Notes: generated by a model not told the origin, from the letters alone. Counted from the stretch's first letter, positions 1-8,047 are shown. The stretch: DNA of 33,531 nt from Clostridia bacterium (GCA_017529175.1 JAFXNX010000217.1:1-33531), one strand, 5' to 3'. Numbers and translations are program-made.

Positions 1-710
1 ATAGCCGTTATCGGATCGGTTATCCTCTTTCTTATCCATATCAGGGTGATCGCGCCGATAACGATTATTTCGAGCAAGATCCAGAGCAGGTAGTAAAGGA
101 AAATATCGTTGAGGTTTTTCTCGAGAAGTTCTACGGAAACGTCGGCGCAAATGAGCGCTACCGTTTCGCCGTTTGAATCCCTCATAGGCTTGCAGGCGGT
201 ATAGTAGGTTCCCCAGTCGGACGCTTCCTTGAAATACCCGACATCATCGGAATCCCAGTATGCGCGGTATCTTGCAAGCTCTTGCGCGCTGTACGCGTCA
301 GACTGTTCGAGCAGCGGCATATCTTCCGCGCCCTCCGCCCTTTCGGCGTCGCTCGTTGCGGAGATGAGGTTGACCATCACATCGTCCTCGGGAATGACGA
401 TATAAAGATACATCAGATTGAATTTATCGATAAACCCGTTTAAAAACTGCTGATATTCGTTATACTTTTCCGACGTAACACCGCTCTCGAGACACTCTCT
501 CAAATCGTCCGCGTCCGCCATGCTGTCAACGTACGTAAGAACGTTATTAAGCTGCGAGTCGTATCTTTTGTAAAGCGCGGAGGAAACAAAGAAATATGAC
601 AAAACCGACGTCAGAACACCGATAATGAGCAGTATGAGCATACTCTTTATCAGCAGTTCGCGCCGTATCGGTTTTTTTATTGTACTTTCAATTTTACCGT
701 TCTTTCCCAT
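1..710 (-). CDS. Membrane sensor protein, Cache-like extracellular domain and start of HAMP (partial)
   Basis: Reading the minus strand from ATG at 708-710 gives about 236 residues with no stop, so the gene runs off the left edge. The start has a good ribosome site (AAGGAGA). A short basic cytoplasmic tail is followed by a membrane helix (about residues 20-44), an extracellular region of about 165 residues, and a second helix (about 203-226). The second helix ends in KRITDPIT, the usual entry into a HAMP linker. The region between the helices looks like a Cache-type ligand sensor, for example YFKEASDWGTYYTACKPM and the later SNGETVALICADVS. The missing C-terminus should be the output domain: GGDEF, HD-GYP or a chemoreceptor tail. 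A c-di-GMP riboswitch in its leader and neighbouring c-di-GMP genes favour a c-di-GMP enzyme, but this cannot be seen here. Confidence 0.8.
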   Translation of the reverse strand, partial: MGKNGKIESTIKKPIRRELLIKSMLILLIIGVLTSVLSYFFVSSALYKRYDSQLNNVLTYVDSMADADDLRECLESGVTSEKYNEYQQFLNGFIDKFNLMYLYIVIPEDDVMVNLISATSDAERAEGAEDMPLLEQSDAYSAQELARYRAYWDSDDVGYFKEASDWGTYYTACKPMRDSNGETVALICADVSVELLEKNLNDIFLYYLLWILLEIIVIGAITLIWIRKRITDPITA

Positions 711-759
711 AAGTCTCCTTAATGACCGTATCCGCGACAGTTTCGGATGCGCCGGGATC

Positions 760-804
760 TAAAAGCAAAAATCACTGCCCGGCGCTGTTGCACACGGCAG
801 TGAT
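760..804 (-). terminator. Intrinsic terminator of the riboswitch expression platform
   Basis: On the minus strand ATCACTGCC and GGCAGTGAT form a 9-bp stem (804 down to 771), followed by TTTTTGCTTTT. It lies between the c-di-GMP aptamer and the sensor gene, so it can act as the regulated terminator. The 5' arm CTGCCGT could instead pair with ATGGCAG inside the aptamer (about 862-868). This suggests an antiterminator when ligand is absent and termination when c-di-GMP is bound; that logic is inference. Confidence 0.8.
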
Positions 805-840
805 CGAACTTGACCTTACCGAATGATATAGAGAAAGACT

Positions 841-921
841 ATATCCGAAATAATGCAACTGGCTGCCATTTTAAAGGCCCTGTAGCTTTGCGTCGCCGGA
901 TTTCTCCGGTTTTGCCGATAT
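841..921 (-). ncRNA. Cyclic-di-GMP-I (GEMM) riboswitch aptamer
   Basis: The minus strand carries the conserved core GACGCAAAGCTACAGGGCC, followed by ATGGCAGCCAG and TTGC, in the order expected of class I c-di-GMP aptamers. The element CCGG-AGAAAT-CCGG forms the P2 stem with a GNRA-like loop. The outer stem pairs ATATC (917-921) with GATAT (841-845). A second hairpin, GATATAG with CTATATC (825-845), competes for the 3' strand of that outer stem. The aptamer starts about 10 bases after a near-perfect promoter and is followed by an intrinsic terminator, so it should control the sensor gene at 1-710 by premature termination. Confidence 0.93.
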
Positions 922-930
922 GTTTATTAT

Positions 931-959
931 ATTATAACTAATGAACAGAAGAATGTCAA
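931..959 (-). promoter_or_regulatory. SigA-type promoter for the riboswitch transcript
   Basis: The minus strand has consensus TTGACA at 954-959 and consensus TATAAT at 931-936, separated by exactly 17 bases. Transcription would begin near 924, just before the c-di-GMP aptamer. Both hexamers match the housekeeping consensus perfectly, so initiation should be strong and control would fall mainly on the riboswitch. Confidence 0.88.
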
Positions 960-986
960 TAGATAGATGCTTTTTAAATAATAATA

Positions 987-2054
987 TTAAAACCGATCCG
1001 CGACTTCAAGGAACATTCTTGCAAGGTCCGGATCAAACTGCGTTCCCGCGCCTTCGTAAATTATTTTCTGCGCCTCTTCCTTCGTAAGCGCCTTCTTATA
1101 AACACGCTCGGAAACGAGAGCGTCGTACACGTCGGCAAGCGCCATGATACGCGCCTCGAGCGGAATGTCGTCGCCTGAAATACCGCTCGGATAACCTTTT
1201 CCGTCGTATCTCTCGTGGTGATACTTCGCTATGTTGCACGCGATATCGCAGTATTCCTTTTCCTCCACCTTGCCCATGATCCTCGTTATGATATCGGACC
1301 CGTACTCTGCGTGCTTTTTCATCACCTCATACTCCTCTTCGGTGAGGCGTCCCGGCTTATTCAGTATCACGTCCGGTATTTTTATTTTTCCTATATCGTG
1401 CATCTTCGCGGCGAGGATGACGTTCTGGCAGTATTCGGGCGACAGCCCTGAATATTTGTCAGTCTCTTTCATTCTGTAAATAAGCGCGGTCACGTATTCC
1501 TCTGTACGCTGGATGTGGCTGCCCGTCATCTCGTCGCGCTCTTCGACCACCGCGGCAAGTGACGATACGATCTCACGCTGTATCTTTTCGACCTTCGATT
1601 TCTGATATATCTCGCGCACGTTTCTCGTGCAAATGACGCCGTAGAAGACCATACCGACGAAGCTGAACGTGATAAGATTTATGACGTCGAGCGGCATTAT
1701 GGCGACAAACACAACTATGCTCGTCGCAGGGATCGAATAGTTGCTCGGCTGTGTGCTGAGTATAGCGGCGTATACCGAAACGAGAAGCATTTGAAGATAA
1801 CAAAGATTGAAACATACCTTCTCTTTCTTTGTCGCAGGCATCAGCCAGACGAAGGCCGATATTACGGCGCTGCCGCTTGCAAGGAACAGATACGGAAGCA
1901 ATACGCTCGAATAAGTGAGCGTATTGATTATCAAAAATATTATTCCCAAAATCGCCGAGGAAAGAGAGGTCGCTTTCAATATGCTCCGGTTCCTCTCCCA
2001 TATCATCGCGCGGATATCGCGATAGTCGTCTTTCTCTATTCCGCAGTAAAGCAA
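987..2054 (-). CDS. Membrane HD-GYP domain protein, likely c-di-GMP phosphodiesterase
   Basis: The C-terminal half (about residues 160-350) is a complete HD-GYP domain: the HD pair in AKMHDIGKIKIP (about 219-220), KKHAEYG, and HHERYDGKGYP (about 279-289), then LADVYDALVSERVYK. The family hydrolyses c-di-GMP to pGpG or GMP. The N-terminal 140 residues hold about five membrane helices and look like an anchor or sensor. The open frame begins only at TTG (2054), which has no ribosome site. A strong GGAGGACGA site precedes ATG at 2080, but that ATG is out of frame and stops after 14 codons. One extra A in the six-A run after this ATG would give MKKINDKSFLLYCGIEKDD, a natural beginning. The gene may thus carry a one-base frameshift or use slippage. 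The next gene upstream is a GGDEF cyclase. Confidence 0.88.
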   Translation of the reverse strand: MLYCGIEKDDYRDIRAMIWERNRSILKATSLSSAILGIIFLIINTLTYSSVLLPYLFLASGSAVISAFVWLMPATKKEKVCFNLCYLQMLLVSVYAAILSTQPSNYSIPATSIVVFVAIMPLDVINLITFSFVGMVFYGVICTRNVREIYQKSKVEKIQREIVSSLAAVVEERDEMTGSHIQRTEEYVTALIYRMKETDKYSGLSPEYCQNVILAAKMHDIGKIKIPDVILNKPGRLTEEEYEVMKKHAEYGSDIITRIMGKVEEKEYCDIACNIAKYHHERYDGKGYPSGISGDDIPLEARIMALADVYDALVSERVYKKALTKEEAQKIIYEGAGTQFDPDLARMFLEVADRF

Positions 2055-2135
2055 AAAGCTTTTGTCGTTGATTTTTTCATTCGTCCTCCGTGTATTCTCC
2101 GGTACTTGTTGATTGTCCGTAAAGCAAGGGGGCTG

Positions 2136-3245
2136 TCAGTCTCTTGAGTGGAAAACCTTTCCGGCTTCCGCCATCTTTCGCTTTATCTCCTCTTTGTCGG
2201 CATACATCTCGGCGTCCGCTCTGCAGACCGCGCGGTCGACTCCCTCGTCGGGGCTCTTTGCTGAATAGCCGAACGCGCAGGTGTACGCAGTCTTGTCCAT
2301 CATCTCTCTCATTTTCGAGATATACGAGAAGACGTCCTCTTCGGGAGTGCTTCTGTAAAGGATGATGAACTCGTCTCCTCCGACGCGGTAGACCGTGCCA
2401 CCCTCTCCGTGATAGTCTTTGAGGACAGCCGACACCTTCCTCAGCGCGTCGTCGCCCGCCTCATGTCCGAAGCTGTCGTTGATGTATTTGAGTTCGTTCA
2501 TATCGACCGAAACGACGCCGGTGATCTTTTCATCCTGATCCGTTATATCAAGATAGTATGACTGTCTGTTGTAAAGAGAAGTCAGCGTATCGACTCTCGA
2601 TATATGTATGTAGATGCACAGATAGTAAAGAAGGATCCCCGATATGAAAAGCGTACTGTAGTTCCCGGACAGTTCAAACGCAATAAACAGTATCACGCCG
2701 AGTCCGGAACCGAAGATGATATACAAAGGCACGATCTTGTTGAGGAACGAATACTTTCTGAAATACGCTATATTTGAGATCAGGAATATTGCGAAATAGA
2801 AAGCGAAAACAATATACGGCAGACGGCTGAGCGGTCCGCCCTTATAGACGTTCGTATCCGCGTACCAGCACACGAGATGAGTCCATTGCGACGTGTAATA
2901 AATCGGGATACAGATGAGTTCCGGCAGCGCAAGCAAAACAAGCTGCCACTTTTTGAACGGTTTGAAAGAGGTCGCTGTTATAAGCGTCAGAAATACTATG
3001 ATCACGGGATAAAGCGAATATACCGTCGCCAATAAGAGCGGTCTCAATATACTCAGCTCATCGAACGTTTGAGTCCAAGCCTCAAGATTGTAGAACACCG
3101 TTTCCACGAACAGAAGCAGAATGACGACGATCGTCAGCTTTTTCATCCTGCTTGATATGTGCGCGCTGATCCTGAGCATTAAAAGAATGCCCACCAGCTC
3201 AAAAAGCATTACGTAGTTGTTAGATATAAATTCTTTAATCAGCAT
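2136..3245 (-). CDS. Membrane GGDEF diguanylate cyclase
   Basis: The C-terminal 155 residues form a GGDEF domain that makes c-di-GMP from two GTP. Visible are DTLTSLYNRQSYY, the VDMNELKYINDSFGHEAGD substrate region, and the intact active-site loop RVGGDEF (GGDEF at about 289-293). The RxxD inhibitory site normally found five residues before GGDEF is absent (EGGT there), so product inhibition at that site is not expected. Residues 1-215 are mostly hydrophobic, with about seven membrane helices, resembling a 7TM-type sensor module. ATG at 3243-3245 follows a GGAG ribosome site. It lies between two HD-GYP genes on the same strand, so synthesis and breakdown of the messenger are encoded together. 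Confidence 0.92.
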   Translation of the reverse strand: MLIKEFISNNYVMLFELVGILLMLRISAHISSRMKKLTIVVILLLFVETVFYNLEAWTQTFDELSILRPLLLATVYSLYPVIIVFLTLITATSFKPFKKWQLVLLALPELICIPIYYTSQWTHLVCWYADTNVYKGGPLSRLPYIVFAFYFAIFLISNIAYFRKYSFLNKIVPLYIIFGSGLGVILFIAFELSGNYSTLFISGILLYYLCIYIHISRVDTLTSLYNRQSYYLDITDQDEKITGVVSVDMNELKYINDSFGHEAGDDALRKVSAVLKDYHGEGGTVYRVGGDEFIILYRSTPEEDVFSYISKMREMMDKTAYTCAFGYSAKSPDEGVDRAVCRADAEMYADKEEIKRKMAEAGKVFHSRD

Positions 3246-3288
3246 ATTTAGTACTCCGTCTTTATACTGTCCTTTTATAAAAGCTCCA

Positions 3289-3729
3289 TCAAAATTTCTT
3301 TTTCATCCTGATACACTCGAAAACGCCGTTCATCTCAAAACTTTCGCCGACCTTTTCATAACCGAGCTTCTCATAGAACCCTACCGTCGGCACTCTGCTG
3401 TCGATGACGACTTCGCGGTAACCGAGCTCACGCGCCCAACTCTCAGCTTCACCGACCGTCATCCTGCCGATATTCTTTCCTCTGTATTCCGGCAGAACGA
3501 CTACGCGTCCGAGCATGACGCTCTCTTTTCCGAGTTCGTAAAACCTGCACGTCGCGACGGGATAAGTGCCGTCAAGAATCACTATGTATCTCGTTCCCTC
3601 GCAGTCGTGCTCGTCGAACTCATCCTTTAGCGAAATACCGTGCTGACGATTCATTCCCTGAACTCTCACGGAATACGCTCCGGCTCTCTGCCACTCCGCC
3701 TCGGCGCGCATTATTTCAAGTTCGTTCAT
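3289..3729 (-). CDS. GNAT family N-acetyltransferase
   Basis: About 146 residues with a GNAT fold: the central strand LGRVVVLPEYRGKNIG supplies the acetyl-CoA pyrophosphate loop (RGKNIG, with N where G is common), followed by a helix (AESWARELG) and the late motif VGFYEKLGYEKVGE. The substrate is not readable. The N-terminal MRAEAEWQRAGAYSVR is typical of small GNATs that act on free metabolites, but that is a weak guide. ATG at 3729 is chosen because GGGGGAGC sits just upstream; a TTG start 18 bases further upstream would place the ribosome site inside the gene. It lies between the GGDEF and second HD-GYP genes. Confidence 0.88.
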   Translation of the reverse strand: MNELEIMRAEAEWQRAGAYSVRVQGMNRQHGISLKDEFDEHDCEGTRYIVILDGTYPVATCRFYELGKESVMLGRVVVLPEYRGKNIGRMTVGEAESWARELGYREVVIDSRVPTVGFYEKLGYEKVGESFEMNGVFECIRMKKKF

Positions 3730-3767
3730 TGAAGCTCCCCCTCGCAAATCAAGTCGCGCAAAACGTT

Positions 3768-5072
3768 TCAGTTGTCGCCGCGTTTTGCGAATACCTTGCT
3801 GTCCGCCTTTTCGATCAGCCCTATCTCGACTGCGGCGCTGAGCATATTGTTTGCGGCCTCCGTAACGGCGTCAAGCTCGCCGTCGTCCGCCATGGGAACG
3901 AAAGCGTCGAGAAGCGCGGGATCAAACTGAGTTCCTCTGCCTTCGATCAGCTCTTTCTTTATATCATCGGGAGCCATACCTTTCCTGTAAATTCGGTCGG
4001 ATCGCATAGCGTCGTACGCGTCCGCGACAGTCACGATACGCGCGTGAAGCGGTATCTTTTCGCCCTTGAGACCCAAAGGATATCCGGCGCCGTCATAACG
4101 TTCGTGATGGAAACGCGCAACGTCCGCCGCGCTTTCCAGATTGTCTGACGAGGCAAGTATCTTGCCGCCTATGGCGGAATGTGATTTGATAATTTCGAAT
4201 TCCTCTTTTGTAAGCTTTCCCGGTTTATTCAGGACCGCGTCGGATATACCGATCTTTCCGATATCGTGAAGCATTGCCTCACGGCGGATCTCTCCGATCT
4301 CTTCTTCGCTCATGCCAAGGCGGCGGGCGAGGGCGGCGGAGTACGCCGCGACTCTGAACGAATGACCGTTAGTGTAGCGGTCCTTCGCGTCGATCGCGAC
4401 CGCAAGAGTGTTGACGATATCGGTGCTCATTTTTTCAAGACGGTCCGCTCTTTCGCTTGCGACCTTAGTCTGTTTTTCGACCTCCGCGTTGAGACGTTCG
4501 GTATACTCCGCCTCAAGGAGAGCGTTCTTATGATACTGTACCATCGCGATCGCCGTGAATACCGAAAGACTCCCGTAGATCAGCGGAAAACGCGCCATAA
4601 ATGCATCGGAATAAAACTCGCTCATCTTCTCTTTGAGCGGAGAATAGAAAAGAACGAAATACAGAGCGGTATAGTATATCGAAAGGAATATTCCGTATTT
4701 CACGCTGATAAAATAACACATTCCGATCGGAAGCAGAAGCGACCACATCATCGCAACTCCCTCTCCCGCGCCGGTCACGGCGTAAACGGTAAATACCACG
4801 GCGCAGAAAAACGTCGGAATGATTATCGCTATATCGCGGCGCTTCAGCACTCCCGCGAAAAATGCGCATCCTACTCCGCAAAGGAGCGTTCCGACAGACA
4901 CGGCAATAAGGACCGGGTTGTGACTGACAAAAATATTGAGCAGCGTCAATACGATGGCGAGAATAATAGTAAAAATGCTTGCCGCGATCAGGGCTACAAG
5001 GTTGGACTTAAGTCTGTCTCCCGTGTATATCGGCTTGCTGATATTATCCCATATTTCTTTTATCTTCTTCAT
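3768..5072 (-). CDS. Membrane HD-GYP domain protein, likely c-di-GMP phosphodiesterase
   Basis: A 434-residue protein with about six membrane helices in residues 20-180, a helical connector (about 183-225) and an HD-GYP domain (about 215-390). The domain has REAMLHDIGKIGI (HD at 269-270), SHSAIGGKIL, FHHERYDGAGYP (322-332) and VADAYDAMRSDR, so the metal and substrate residues appear intact and it should break down c-di-GMP. About 45 extra residues follow the domain and are rich in Ala, Asp and Glu. ATG at 5070-5072 is preceded by an AGGA-type site. It has the same architecture as the HD-GYP protein at 987-2054 but with a different membrane part, so the two are probably not recent duplicates. 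Confidence 0.92.
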   Translation of the reverse strand: MKKIKEIWDNISKPIYTGDRLKSNLVALIAASIFTIILAIVLTLLNIFVSHNPVLIAVSVGTLLCGVGCAFFAGVLKRRDIAIIIPTFFCAVVFTVYAVTGAGEGVAMMWSLLLPIGMCYFISVKYGIFLSIYYTALYFVLFYSPLKEKMSEFYSDAFMARFPLIYGSLSVFTAIAMVQYHKNALLEAEYTERLNAEVEKQTKVASERADRLEKMSTDIVNTLAVAIDAKDRYTNGHSFRVAAYSAALARRLGMSEEEIGEIRREAMLHDIGKIGISDAVLNKPGKLTKEEFEIIKSHSAIGGKILASSDNLESAADVARFHHERYDGAGYPLGLKGEKIPLHARIVTVADAYDAMRSDRIYRKGMAPDDIKKELIEGRGTQFDPALLDAFVPMADDGELDAVTEAANNMLSAAVEIGLIEKADSKVFAKRGDN

Positions 5073-5117
5073 TTTTTCGGTTTCCTGTTCATTAATTTAT
5101 ATCGGCCTCTGCCGGGG

Positions 5118-5582
5118 TCATCCTGTCCGCATAACGTATACTCTCGTCATATTACCGTCGACGTCCTTCATCATAGTCATATACTCACAGCCGTACTTTT
5201 CGTAAAGTCCCGTGTGATCCGTCGCGACGTACACGTTCCGTACTCCCTCTTTTTTTGCTATCCTCTTCACTTCTTCAAAAAGAAGTCCGGAAAAGCGGTT
5301 CCCGCGGCGCTCGGGATACGTATACACGAATCCCACCCAAGGGGACAGCTCCGTATCGCTGATGCAGTCATTTTTTGAATACGTACAAAACGAGATCAGC
5401 TCGTCGCCGTCGGTCAGAAGAAGGAGCTTTGAGCCCTCGCCGAGAGTCGATGAGAACTCGCTCTTGCGTATCAGCGCGCAAAGGTACGCTCCCGCGCGCC
5501 AGTCGCACCGTCCGAGCTCTGCGAGCCAATGCTCTTTGCGATCTGAGTCAAAATAATCGATTGTTTTCAATTTTTCCGTCAT
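5118..5582 (-). CDS. GNAT family N-acetyltransferase
   Basis: About 154 residues. Acetyl-CoA binding is suggested by WVGFVYTYPERRGNRFSG and the following helix LLFEEVKRIAKKEG; the strand VRNVYVATDH and the motif GLYEKYGCEYM complete a GNAT fold. The start at ATG 5582 (MTEKLKTIDYF) makes the protein begin where the fold begins; upstream in-frame codons would run into the preceding phosphatidyltransferase gene. The gene overlaps the 3' end of that gene by about 35 bases and has only a weak ribosome site, so translation may be coupled. The acetylated substrate is unknown. Confidence 0.82.
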   Translation of the reverse strand: MTEKLKTIDYFDSDRKEHWLAELGRCDWRAGAYLCALIRKSEFSSTLGEGSKLLLLTDGDELISFCTYSKNDCISDTELSPWVGFVYTYPERRGNRFSGLLFEEVKRIAKKEGVRNVYVATDHTGLYEKYGCEYMTMMKDVDGNMTRVYVMRTG

Positions 5583-6069
5583 CACTGTATCTTTCGGTAA
5601 TATAATACCCCTCCTGCACGGAGGCAAAAGTCGCGACCGCGCAAACTACCGGCGCGCTGTACTTTACAGCGATAAAACTCATTGTCAGAGGAAGAACGAA
5701 GAGAAGTCCTCCCGTTATCCTGTTCATCGGAGAATGGAGAGCGATAAATTTCTTCTTCATAATAAAACCGGATACGATATTCATCACCCTGACAAAAACG
5801 ATGAACGATATCCACACGATGAGCCACACTCCGATATTCAAAGCAGGGACCAGCTTTATAAGGCATACAGCGGTAAATACCATATCCGCCACGGTGTCGA
5901 ACACAGCGCCCGCTTTTCCGGCGCTTCCGGTCTTTCTTGCGATGGCGCCGTCGGCAATGTCGGAGATCCCGGCGGCAACGTACAGTATGTAAAACGACGG
6001 CGAAAACACCGGACAAAACAACAGCTCGACGCTGCATACGATCCGGACGCTTGTGATGATATTTGCCAT
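5548..6069 (-). CDS. CDP-alcohol phosphatidyltransferase family protein
   Basis: A membrane protein of about 173 residues with the full family signature D-x2-D-G-x2-A-R-x8-G-x3-D-x3-D, seen as DIADGAIAR, then G and the pair in FDTVAD. Such enzymes swap CMP of a CDP-alcohol for another alcohol, making phospholipids such as phosphatidylglycerophosphate or related lipids. Several membrane helices follow the motif. The start at ATG 6069 (MANIITSVRI) is chosen because the family begins just before its first helix. It begins one base after the stop of the TfoX-like gene. The gene is short and sits among GNAT genes rather than in a lipid operon, so the exact alcohol is unknown. Confidence 0.87.
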   Translation of the reverse strand: MANIITSVRIVCSVELLFCPVFSPSFYILYVAAGISDIADGAIARKTGSAGKAGAVFDTVADMVFTAVCLIKLVPALNIGVWLIVWISFIVFVRVMNIVSGFIMKKKFIALHSPMNRITGGLLFVLPLTMSFIAVKYSAPVVCAVATFASVQEGYYITERYSDDGKIENNRLF

Positions 6070-6070
6070 A

Positions 6071-6385
6071 TTATTTCTTTTTCTTCGGCGCGGGAAGCTC
6101 GTCGTACATAGCTTCGAGTAAAAACGCCAGGAGCTCCTTATCCTCAAGGTCCTCAACGAGGAGCATCGGCTTCGCGCCGTCGTACGGGATCTCCTCCACG
6201 GCGCCCGGCATCAGTTTTTCGCCAGCCGCCGTCCGCTTTACCAGAAAGCGGTTATCGTATACCCCGCCTATGACCTTGTCTCGGAAATAAACAACATACT
6301 CTCCCATCATGGCGCGGTACGATACGTCGCGCGCCGACGATAGCTGATCCATTATAAAATCAAGATATTCCTTACTCGACGCCAT
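6071..6385 (-). CDS. TfoX N-terminal domain protein
   Basis: A 104-residue protein matching the TfoX/Sxy N-terminal domain: FIMDQLSSARDVSYRAMMGEYVVYFRDKVIGGVYDNRFLVK is split over the conserved RxMMGEY and the following beta strands. In Proteobacteria the domain occurs in competence regulators, but stand-alone copies are common in Clostridia and have no proven job. It ends in a lysine run (PKKKK). The ATG at 6385 follows GGAG. The next gene downstream starts one base after its stop. Confidence 0.88.
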   Translation of the reverse strand: MASSKEYLDFIMDQLSSARDVSYRAMMGEYVVYFRDKVIGGVYDNRFLVKRTAAGEKLMPGAVEEIPYDGAKPMLLVEDLEDKELLAFLLEAMYDELPAPKKKK

Positions 6386-6414
6386 CCCCGGTCTCTCCTT
6401 ATCTTGTAAATACG

Positions 6415-6918
6415 TCAGTCGAGAATTTTTCCCATATAGTATTCGTCGACAAAGTCACCGCCGACCTTCATTGAAGCGCGTCTTACGCCTTCCACCGCAA
6501 AACCGCACTTCTCGTATAAACGCTTCGCGGCAGTGTTTGAAGATTCGACCGTCAGTTCCAGACGAATGATTCCGGCGTCCCTTGCCCAGTCGTCGAGCAG
6601 ACGGAAGAATTCACTTCCGATCCCCCGCCCTCTGTATGAAGCGAGGACGCCTGCGACGATATATGCGCTGTGACGGACGCGTTCGGGCTTTCCTCGCTGC
6701 GCCCATATAAATCCCGCGATAACGCCCGCGTCTTCCGCGACGAGCAGAAAGTCTCCTTTTCCCGCCTCTCTGATATTTGAGCGAAGACGCTCCGCTCCGT
6801 TTGACGTCTTCCTTCTCTCTCCCGGCTCGTACATCATATAGTCAGTCTCTTCGTCAAGCCGGCACAGCATTTCGAAAAAGCGTTCCGCTTCATCTTCACT
6901 TACAGTTCTGTATATCAT
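6415..6918 (-). CDS. GNAT family N-acetyltransferase
   Basis: A 167-residue protein with clear GNAT motifs: YIVAGVLASYRGRGIGSEFF holds the consensus RGRGIG acetyl-CoA loop, and LELTVESSNTAAKRLYEKCG is the typical strand-helix with NxxAxxLYEKxGF. It is of the class often annotated as acting on amino groups of proteins or amino acids, but the substrate cannot be read. The ATG at 6918 begins MIYRTVSEDEA, a normal GNAT beginning. It is one of five GNAT genes in this stretch, all on the minus strand. Confidence 0.9.
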   Translation of the reverse strand: MIYRTVSEDEAERFFEMLCRLDEETDYMMYEPGERRKTSNGAERLRSNIREAGKGDFLLVAEDAGVIAGFIWAQRGKPERVRHSAYIVAGVLASYRGRGIGSEFFRLLDDWARDAGIIRLELTVESSNTAAKRLYEKCGFAVEGVRRASMKVGGDFVDEYYMGKILD

Positions 6919-6986
6919 AATAGACCGTTCCGTACAGTTATTCTTTACGCATTGCCCGTCAGATAAATCATCCGATAACGTCTGCG

Positions 6987-7985
6987 CTAAAGAGTCCTTT
7001 TCAGCATTATTATCCCGTCCGCGCGGTACTCTTCTGCAAATCCGCGCTTCAAAAACAGAGATATCGCAGGATTATCGGCGGCAATATTGTCATATAAAAC
7101 GTCGATACCGTTCTCCTTTGCCGCAGAGCAAAGAAGGTCGAGCGCGCGTCCGCCGTAACCTTGTTTTCTGTACGGCGCGTATATTATCACGTCGGCGATA
7201 TATTTTTGCAATACAGCGTCAAAGTGATACGCGATCTCGCCGACAAGTTCGTCGTCATAATTCTTAACGTATCTGTAGTAACGCTTGTTTTCATGATTGA
7301 CGACCCAGTGATCGTACCAGCCGCGCCACTCATCCTCTGGAAAAGGGACTGTCCCTCCCCATGCGCGGTTGTAGGACATCGTCGCGTCGTCCTCAAGCAT
7401 CGTCCGGCGGAACCACAGATCCTCATACTTCGGGATACAGGCGGAAACTGTTTGCGATACCTCTTTCCACTCCTCTTTCGTTAGGCAGTATACGTGACCG
7501 CGCCGCACCTCGCCGAGCAGCGGAACGGGCGCTTCCTCCGTCGTCCATTTGTATTTGAATCCGAGCTTTTCCTTGACCCGCTTCGATTTCTCGTTGCCGT
7601 CGTAATGGCCGCACCAGACGCGAGAGAGCCCGAGATCCTCGTACGCGTGACGGATCAGCTCGCGCGACGCTTCCGGTATCAGGCCGCGTCCCCAGTAGGG
7701 AACGCCGATCCAGTATCCGAGCTCCGCCTCGTCGTCGCCGGGCGCCAGGTCGTTGTGATGAAGCCCTATACTGCCGACGGGAAGTTCTGTCTCCTTCAGC
7801 ACGACGGCGTAAGTTTCGGGGACCATCAGCACGTCGCGTATAACGCGACGGCTGTCCTCAACGCTCGTATGTACGGGCCAACCCGCGGCAGGCCCGACGC
7901 GAGGATCGCGCGCGTATTTATAACACTCTTCCGCATCCGCCTCTTCCCACGGACGAAGGATAAGTCGTTTTGTTTCCAAGATCAT
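6987..7985 (-). CDS. Tandem GNAT fusion: RimJ/RimL-like domain followed by a second GNAT domain
   Basis: One uninterrupted frame of 332 residues contains two acetyltransferase domains. The first (about 1-175) begins [19 protein letters not shown], a hallmark of RimJ/RimL-type enzymes, with [18 protein letters not shown] as the acetyl-CoA loop and [13 protein letters not shown]. The second (about 178-332) has [20 protein letters not shown] and [12 protein letters not shown]. The two are unlike each other, so this is a fusion of different GNATs, not a recent duplication. ATG at 7985 is chosen because GGAAAG precedes it; the upstream in-frame codons cross a terminator hairpin and the previous gene's end. 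The substrate is unknown. Confidence 0.88.
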   Translation of the reverse strand: MILETKRLILRPWEEADAEECYKYARDPRVGPAAGWPVHTSVEDSRRVIRDVLMVPETYAVVLKETELPVGSIGLHHNDLAPGDDEAELGYWIGVPYWGRGLIPEASRELIRHAYEDLGLSRVWCGHYDGNEKSKRVKEKLGFKYKWTTEEAPVPLLGEVRRGHVYCLTKEEWKEVSQTVSACIPKYEDLWFRRTMLEDDATMSYNRAWGGTVPFPEDEWRGWYDHWVVNHENKRYYRYVKNYDDELVGEIAYHFDAVLQKYIADVIIYAPYRKQGYGGRALDLLCSAAKENGIDVLYDNIAADNPAISLFLKRGFAEEYRADGIIMLKRTL

Positions 7986-8019
7986 AGTTTTCTTTCCATA
8001 TCGCGCAAAATCAATAATC

Positions 8020-8047
8020 AAAAACGTTGCCGTCGACGTTGACGGCA
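8020..8047 (-). terminator. Intrinsic terminator after the small zinc-ribbon gene
   Basis: On the minus strand TGCCGTC and GACGGCA form a perfect 7-bp stem with a 6-base loop, followed after ACG by TTTTTGATTATTGATTTT. It lies between the zinc-ribbon gene and the tandem GNAT gene, so these two are probably separate transcripts or only joined by read-through. Confidence 0.72.

Noticed and set aside
4266..5378. Long plus-strand open frame (370 codons) opposite the second HD-GYP gene
   Set aside because: Antisense to a clear HD-GYP and GNAT gene; the product is rich in Arg and His with no domain or ribosome site.
6071..6385. TfoX-like gene as evidence for a natural competence system
   Set aside because: Stand-alone TfoX-N proteins are common in Clostridia and no com genes are near.
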